Positions 57,858 through 64,000 of a DNA stretch of 64,000 nucleotides are shown one piece after another. A program made the translations under genes and the position numbers. The stretch is from Ignelater luminosus. Taxonomy: Eukaryota > Arthropoda > Insecta > Coleoptera > Elateridae. Where the stretch lies: contig VTPC01091248.1 of the NCBI GenBank assembly GCA_011009095.1, forward strand, positions 1 to 64,000, given 5' to 3'. Within the stretch, counting starts at the first letter, position 1; each line of letters starts with the position of its first letter. The notes beneath the pieces are model-generated. The model searched no databases. It was not told the DNA's origin and saw only the letters and a list, made by a program, of their open reading frames with translations.

Positions 57858-59686
57858 ATGTCAACAAACAAGAACAGTAACATGTACATCTATCAATTAC
57901 CTCATGCAGAAAGAAAGGAATTATGTCGAATACTAGATCAAAATAACACATGGGAAGATCTAGGTGGTAATTATATGCAATATAATGTTTTTACAATCCA
58001 GGTAAGTATCTAATAAGAACTGTTGAATTAATTTGTAATAATACCTTTTATAGGAATTACGAAGAGAGATTTACAAAGGAGGTTCACCAACAGATGAATT
58101 ATTAACAATGTGGAGCCATCAGAATCATACTGTTTTAGAACTGTTTATATTACTGAGTCGCATGCAACATTATCAAGCAATGTCTGTAATAAAAAACTTT
58201 GTTGATAAAAAATACCATGTTTTATTAGAAGAAGGAGAAGAAAATTTAAATCGGTTATTAGAACATCTTACTTTAAAAAAGAATCAACCAGTAGGGACAA
58301 CACCTGTTAATAAGAATCTAGCTATTCCTCAGACAAATTACAATGAAGAAAAGATTTTGAATATTGATTTAAAAGTAAACAATGTAACGAAATTCCCTGA
58401 AGCTAACGTAAAACTACCAGATGTAATAAGCCAAGAAAATAACGAAACTGTAGTTAAGGGTCATCGACAATTTTTGAAACCAAGATCATTGCCATCACCA
58501 CTGGTATTTATTTGCATATTCTTATTTTCTTTCTGCTATTTATTGGCTTTTGTTTTAATTCTATTAAGGGACGTTTAGGTTCTTCTACCATGTCCGATAT
58601 ATCTTGTGTTGCTGAATCTGCTGGACCAATTCCTCAAATTCCATATGAAGAACTGCAAATAGCTACTAATAATTGGGATCCTTCAGCTGTATTGGGAAAA
58701 GGAGGTTTTGGTACTGTTTTTAAAGGTAAGACAAGCTTTATAGATTAATTATTATCGTTAATAAATAAAATAATAAATTATTGTAGGTGTTTGGAAATGC
58801 ACGGAAGTTGCTATAAAAAGAATAGAACAAAGAGAAAATGACCCAGAATCCCATAGTGTACAAATAAAGCAATCTATAACAGAGTTGCAATGTTTGAATG
58901 CTTTCAGACATGATAACATTTTACCAGTTTATGGGTAACAATTTTTTGTCGTATTTTTAGAATTTTGTTTCTAATCTTAGCATAAAATTGTAGATACAGT
59001 ATCGCAGGTGCTCAACCATGCCTCGTTTACCAATACATGTCTGGAGGAAGCTTAGAAAAAAGATTGAGAACAAGAGATGAACAAAAACTCTTAAGTTGGC
59101 CAAAAAGACTTAGTGTTGCCATAGGAACAGCTAGGTAACATAATATGATAATTTCATTTTCATCATATTTAAGATATTTTCAAATATAAATCTTTTTAGA
59201 GGTTTACAATTTCTACATAGAATGAGTGATAAGCCATTAATTCATGGCGATATAAAACCAGCTAATATTCTTCTTGATCCAAACGATGAAGCTAAAATTG
59301 GTGATTTTGGTTTGGCTCGAGAAGGACCACAAACCGAGTACACCCATATGACGGTTAGTAAAATACAAGGTACACGTCCTTATTTACCAGATGAATTTTT
59401 ACGCGCAAGGAAGATTTCAACTAAAGTTGATACATATAGTTTTGGTATTGTTTTATTTGAAATTGCCACAGCTTTAAGTGCCTATTCTAATCAATATAAG
59501 TTTTTAAAAGACCATATTGTTGATTATTCAGGCGATATTATTGAATTAAAAGATAGGGCAATTGAAGGTGGTGAAATATGTTTTAGAGGTTTAATTGATA
59601 TAGGAAAAATATGTGTTAGTAAAAAAGCTAAAGATCGACCTGAAATGGTTACTGTTTTTGAGCTCTTAAGAAATGTTCAAATTTGA
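57858..59686 (+). CDS. pelle: Pelle / IRAK4-type serine-threonine kinase
   Basis: Six exons on + join in phase to 508 residues (fly Pelle has 501): 57858-58001, 58054-58503, 58569-58725, 58787-58934, 58994-59134 and 59200-59686. Pelle is the cytoplasmic kinase that binds MyD88-Tube through its death domain and passes Toll signals to NF-kB factors in immunity and dorsoventral patterning. Residues about 10-110 form the death domain (LGGNYMQYNVFTIQ, then DELLTMWSHQNHTVLELF). The kinase domain has GKGGFGTV (241-248), the ATP-anchoring Lys261 in VAIK, HGDIKPANILLD with catalytic Asp364, and DFG with Asp382. HGDIKPANILLD matches Pelle rather than IRAK4. The second intron is only 65 nt; without its removal the frame would add a hydrophobic segment and stop. 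The start is the first ATG before the death domain. Confidence 0.95.
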
Positions 59687-60126
59687 ACAATGGTGCCAAT
59701 AAGAATTTGTATTTATATTAATTGATTAGATTTTATAACTTTTATATTTTTATATAACCAAATGACTTTATAAACAAAGCACCAGTTGTATTTATAATTG
59801 TCAGTAATATTTAAAATGAATTCTGCAAGTGCAATTATTTAATATAGATACTTAAAACTAAAGATGTTTTTGTATTAAGAAAATAGTTAGATTTACTACT
59901 TCATATTGTGAAGTATAAAACTGTTGCCATTAACTTTAATGTAAAGTAACAAAAACATAATTTCATAATTTTATAAATTAAATATTGAAGCAATAGAATT
60001 TATAGATGTACTTTTAATTAGGTTAGTAATTTAAAATATTTAATTGTGAGAAATTACAAATGCTATAGAATATAATATATATTTTTGTATTTCTGTTCAT
60101 TTTCTTTTTATAACCATCCACCTTAA

Positions 60127-60132
60127 AATAAA
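60127..60132 (+). terminator. Possible polyadenylation signal AATAAA, pelle
   Basis: AATAAA lies 440 bases after the stop codon. It is immediately followed by the inverted-repeat element at 60147. No closer AATAAA was seen. Confidence 0.45.
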
Positions 60133-60146
60133 GAAAGTCATATAAC

Positions 60147-60532
60147 TAGGGTGGCCATTTTTATCGTAACATAATGCGGGACAGAGAGTGTCCATTGCGT
60201 GCGAAGCACACATAAATACGTGGGCATGGAAATTTTTTTTGAAAAAATCCTTTAAAGTGTCATTTTAAAACAGGAATTTATTAAAAGAATATTCATTTTA
60301 TATAATATTTATTTAAATAGTAAACACTGATAAATATAAATAGGAATACAAAAAAATAAATATGAAGTGAATGCGTTCATATAGTCATGTACGCAGAGAC
60401 GCGCGAATAAAATATAATCCAATATTATAATATTCACATGATATGATGAATTATTTAATTCAGGACATCTTCCGGGACACGGGGCTTTAATCCGGGACTG
60501 TCCTGGAAAATTCTGGACGAATGGTCACCCTA
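60147..60532. mobile_element. Non-autonomous inverted-repeat element (TAGGGTGGCCA type), 386 bp
   Basis: Left end TAGGGTGGCCATTTTTATCG and right end GAATGGTCACCCTA are imperfect inverted copies. Inside the right end, TCCGGGACACGGGGCTTTAA and GGGACTGTCCTGG form further short palindromes. Such CCGGGAC-rich ends occur in DNA-transposon MITEs of many animals. No coding content. Confidence 0.75.
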
Positions 60533-60612
60533 CATATAACAGTAATTAATGTTGATTAATTGCTTCGAATAATCAGACAATCTTAAATCAATTAAATTTA
60601 TTAATAAGTATA

Positions 60613-62545
60613 ATTTAATCTTCTTTATCTTTTATGGGTTTAAAGGTCTTTTAAGAATAAATAACTAATTCAATTATCCAAGCTTTCGTTTATTTTTATA
60701 AACTTTTTCAAGAATCTGTTTAAAGTTAATTCTTATTAATAATATAATGACAAAAAATTGTAATTCTATACTTACATTGTATACAGATTAATAAAAAGGT
60801 TAATTTTTTAATACATAATTAGTATAACTTAATATTTTTGTATATAAAAATTAAAAAATTCTTTGAAGTGTAATAATAATAATTTTTGATGTAAACAAAA
60901 TTTTTGAAAAAATCTTTATATGTCTAATCAAGTTTTTTTTTATTTTATATGTATTAAAAAACTAATTTTTTCTATAACCGTCAAAAAAAGGTTAGATTTA
61001 AGCATCGCCAAGGATACGGGAAGCTTTTCATTTTTTCACATGGGAGCAAAATATATATATTTCAAGCCCATGTGCGCAAAAAATATGTTTCACGCACATG
61101 TGCGAGAAAAAAAAACAAATGACACATTAGGTAACTACTTATTTTTGCAAATTAATACTTTATTATTTTGCATTTTCATCGCACACTTGTTTTGTATAAT
61201 TTACTTCAAAAATTCATATAATAATGTTTGAAGGTTGTAGAAAAAATGTTGTTTGCATTTCGTGAGGGAAATCAGTGATTTTTTGGCGCATTCGAATGAC
61301 TTTTTTGCCTCAACCTAACAGTCTCGGCAAAAAATGCCATTCTCATGCACTACAAAAAAACACTGATTTCCTGCATTTAACACAAAAATAACTATAACAT
61401 TTGTCAAAAAAAAAAATTTTTGAAATGTCAATTATAACTAATTATTTAATGATTATTATTAATACTAAATAAAGGAAACATTTTGGTAATTAGTAAACAG
61501 TTTTATATATATTAAGTGTTGATAGAAAGTAAGTAAGAATAGATTGTTGATAAATCTTTAATGTCAGTATTTTTGTTTATAGCATTTGATTCTTTTTTGA
61601 TTTCTATCATTTTGAGAAGACTTTTTAAATTGTTTTCAACATGTAAAATTTTGCTATTTAAGAAATTTGGATAATGGAGATTGTCAATTGCATGTTCTGA
61701 TAAGGCACATGATTTTTTATTTAATCTTATGTCACTTTTATGGCCGGATATTCTTTTTGTTAAATGTTGAGAAGTTTGACCAATATATTGTAAACAACAG
61801 TTTTTACATGCAATTTTGTAAACAACATTATGTCTTTGTAATAAGGATGTTTTGTCTTTTAGTTTTATGTAGAGTGATTTAATTGTTTTGATATTTCTTT
61901 TTGCAATTTTTAGGTTATCATTTTTAAATATAGATATGATTCTTGGAGTTACATCTTTTATGTAAGGTAGAGAAGCGAAAAATATGTTTTGTATTATTAT
62001 TATTATTATTATTATTATTAGTAATATTAGTATTATTATTATATAAGATTTTGTTAATAAAATATTCTGGATATGAATTATCTAATAATATTAGTTTTAG
62101 TTTTTTGAAATTTTTATCTTTTAATGTGGGATGTGATAATTTTTCTATTCTATTTTTTAATGCTAAAATTAAATTTCTTTTCATATTCATAGAATGATAT
62201 GAATGAAAATTAATGTACCTTCCTGAACTGGTTGGTTTTGTATACCAGTCAGTTATTAGAACGTTGTTTTCTAATCTTATAATTTTAGTATCTAAAAAAG
62301 GGATGCTGTTGTTGATTTCTTCTTCGTAAGTGAATTGTATGTGTTGATTATAGTTGTTAAAAACATTTAATATCTCATCTATTTTATTTTTTGGTATTGA
62401 ATGGATGATATCAACATATTTGTTTATAAATTCCATTTTAAAAGATAATTTTGGTATATAATTGATTAATAGATTATCTAAAACATATTGAGCTAATATT
62501 GGTGAAATTTTGCTTCCCATTGGAGTGCCGAAAACTTGTTTATAA
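60613..62545 (-). mobile_element. Penelope-like element, 5'-truncated copy 1
   Basis: The minus strand encodes the C-terminal part of a Penelope-like reverse transcriptase from about 62545 to 61924: FGTPMGSKISPILAQYVLDN, then FINKYVDIIHSIPK (the active-site region, with one Asp of YVDD present), IPFLDTKIIR and TDWYTKPTSSGRYINFHSYH. Further along, 61880-61512 encodes a GIY-YIG-type endonuclease: VVYKIACKNCCLQYIGQTSQ and ISGHKSDIR, ending SINT. RT followed by GIY-YIG is the hallmark of Penelope elements. The frame is interrupted at least once, with an Asn-repeat (AAT microsatellite) near 62000. The 3' non-coding part (61472-60613) is split by another insertion at 60969-61395. The N-terminal RT half is absent. 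Confidence 0.88.
60969..61395. mobile_element. Insertion in the 3' region of Penelope copy 1
   Basis: Comparison with the inverted arm at 62618-63046 shows about 427 extra bases here. The insert ends in AAAATAACTATA, like the repeat ends near 4962 and 56640. It contains internal palindromes (CCCATGTGCG and CGCACATGTGCG) and the GTTTGCATTTCGTGAGGGAA / CACTGATTTCCTGCATTTAA pair. No coding region. Confidence 0.7.
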
Positions 62546-62584
62546 AAATTGATACAAATTATTTTTCATTCAACAACAATTTTT

Positions 62585-63046
62585 AGAAACAAGTTTTCGG
62601 CACTCCAATGGGAATCAAAATTAATAATAATCATTAAATAATTAGAAGTTATAATTGACATTTCAAAAAAAATTTTTTTTTTGACAAATGTTAAATTAAT
62701 TTTTTAATACATATAAAATAAAAAAAAAACTTGATTATACATATAAAGATTTTTTCAAATATTTTGTTTACATCAAAAAACAATTATTATACTTCAAAGA
62801 ATTTTTTAATTTTTATATGCAAAAATATTAAGTTATACTAATTATGTACGAAAAAGTTAACCTTTTTATTAATCTGTATACAACGTAAGTATAGAATTAC
62901 AATTTTTTATCATTATATTATTAATAAGAATTCTCTTTAAACAGATCCTTGAAAAAGTTTATAAAAATAAACGAAAGCTTGGATAATTGGATTAGTTATT
63001 AATTATTAAAAGACCTTTAAACCCATAAAAATAAAGAAGATTAAAT
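62585..63046 (+). mobile_element. Penelope-like element copy 2, head-to-head with copy 1
   Basis: Starting at 62588 the plus strand repeats AAACAAGTTTTCGGCACTCC and AATGGGA, the same RT segment that begins copy 1 on the other strand. It then jumps straight to the 3' non-coding region (TTAATAATAATCATTAAATA) and runs to about 63046. Over some 430 bases it is a close inverted copy of 60613-60968 plus 61396-61472. The coding body is therefore missing from this copy. The two copies meet head to head with about 40 bases between them. Confidence 0.88.
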
Positions 63047-63904
63047 ATCATAAGGTCGTTATCTTTAAACAATCTAAGTATAATTTACTTAGTTTGGTTT
63101 TTTTTTAAATGTTGATAGTAAATGATCATTTAGTATAGCCAATACGATTTTTACCTTTAATGGCAGCTGGAAATAATACTGAACTTTGAAGTCAAATTAA
63201 GATAGAAATCTTTATGGAAAACAAATTAGTCATGGAAGTCAAAATGTATGTCTCCGATTACTTTTTGATTGTTACAGAAAATAAATAAGTCATTTTAAAA
63301 TCTAAGAAGAAAGAAATCACAAATAATTGAAAATTATGACCATTATTTTCCAAACACAAGCTGCCCCCCCCCCATGCCAGTCATTGAGTAGAAACTCAAA
63401 AACTTAAAAATCATTTTATCCTTTACAATATTATTGAACTTGAGTATTAATGTTTTTAGACTTCCTTAGGTATCTGTGATAAACTTAATCTCATGATTTC
63501 TTAAAGATATGAAGGTCACTTAAGAATAAAATTTAACATTTTTGCTATTAAACAATTCTAAATATTTTAACAATCTTTTGGAAGAAAAGCATGTTTAGTA
63601 GAATTATGATCAATAATAACTTTTATTCAAAGCAAACAAATAATATCTTTTTACGAAATTTTATTTTTCATATTTTGCACATTCATCTTCATAAAAATGA
63701 GCTGGCAAACATTCTATTCAATAAATTATAGTTATTTATTAAGAATGTTTTAGACAGTGTTTTATCCATGTAAGAATGTTTAAACGCAAGAATGCAGTTC
63801 GAGCATTTAATTTTCTTAAGTGGATAAAATGTAACTAAAACATGAATGCAATACAATGTTTTATCCACAATCACAAGCCCAAATTATTCGAATTTAATAA
63901 AAGA
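63047..63904. other. Stretch without recognised gene
   Basis: AT-rich. A run of 13 C at 63364 is the only striking base composition. Confidence 0.4.
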
Positions 63905-64000
63905 AAAACATCTGGGAATGCAAAGCATAACTTCAACGAACTCCTGTTTTGTTACTTTTTCAATTTTCGGCGGCCATTTTGACCATGTTCCCAAAGAGTT
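63905..64000 (+). repeat. Dispersed repeat R1, copy 3, cut by the window end
   Basis: GAATGCAAAGCATAACTTCA followed by TTTTCGGCGGCCATTTTGAC matches the copies at 43425 and, reversed, at 54250-54560. Confidence 0.75.

Noticed and set aside
58108-58578. 156-codon frame ending in a transmembrane segment
   Set aside because: It is pelle exon 2 read through its 65-nt second intron; the spliced reading restores the kinase frame.
61943-62197. Plus-strand frame with a poly-Leu run
   Set aside because: It is the complement of the AAT microsatellite within the Penelope-like coding region.

Overview
The window is animal nuclear DNA, AT-rich, intron-bearing and full of transposons. The host genes (Pelle/IRAK-type kinase, CYP4 P450, CDC45, MTFP1, nucleoredoxin-like) and the transposon mix (irritans-type and other mariners, Tc-like elements with long inverted ends, a Penelope-like element) point to an insect. 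A beetle is possible but I cannot prove the order.

Five host genes are supported. (1) The 3' exons of a nucleoredoxin-like thioredoxin-fold gene on + (18191-24664), whose last intron is stuffed with transposons. (2) CDC45, the replicative-helicase subunit, complete in nine exons on - (30429-32680). (3) MTFP1/MTP18, the mitochondrial fission process protein, complete in three exons on - (33178-35558). (4) A CYP4-type cytochrome P450, complete in eleven exons on - (36344-51073); its fourth intron is 11 kb long and carries most of the repeats between 39 and 50 kb. (5) pelle, a death-domain kinase of Toll signalling, complete in six exons on + (57858-59686). In all five, the splice sites and codon phases I checked by hand join without a break. 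The genes are functionally unrelated and their clustering is ordinary insect gene order.

Layout. 0-5 kb: two LINE remnants and a decayed lysine-rich coding region. 5-9.3 kb: no gene. 9.4-16.7 kb: three full-length mariners of three lineages (A, B, C). 17-24.7 kb: a degenerate minisatellite, then the nucleoredoxin exons with a 1-kb inverted-repeat element, a broken mariner (D), a Tc-like fragment and an irritans mariner (F) in one intron. 25.3-30.2 kb: a Tc-like element with about 250-bp inverted ends, a short G/C-run element and a 1.1-kb foldback element. 30.4-51 kb: CDC45, MTFP1 and CYP4 in tandem on -, with two more foldback elements, a PIN-like pseudogene and an LTR inside the P450 intron. 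52-53.2 kb: mariner G, whose transposase is uninterrupted. 55.2 kb: a THAP-domain fragment. 57.9-59.7 kb: pelle. 60-64 kb: an inverted-repeat element and a Penelope-like element arranged as a head-to-head inverted pair.

The most notable observations are: an LTR whose promoter region carries a near-perfect array of heat-shock-element pentamers ahead of a TATA box; the head-to-head Penelope-like arrangement; a set of about 1-kb foldback elements, one of which retains part of a Tc-like transposase; an otherwise full-length mariner ORF that has lost its first catalytic aspartate; and a 65-nt pelle intron that would add a membrane segment if retained.
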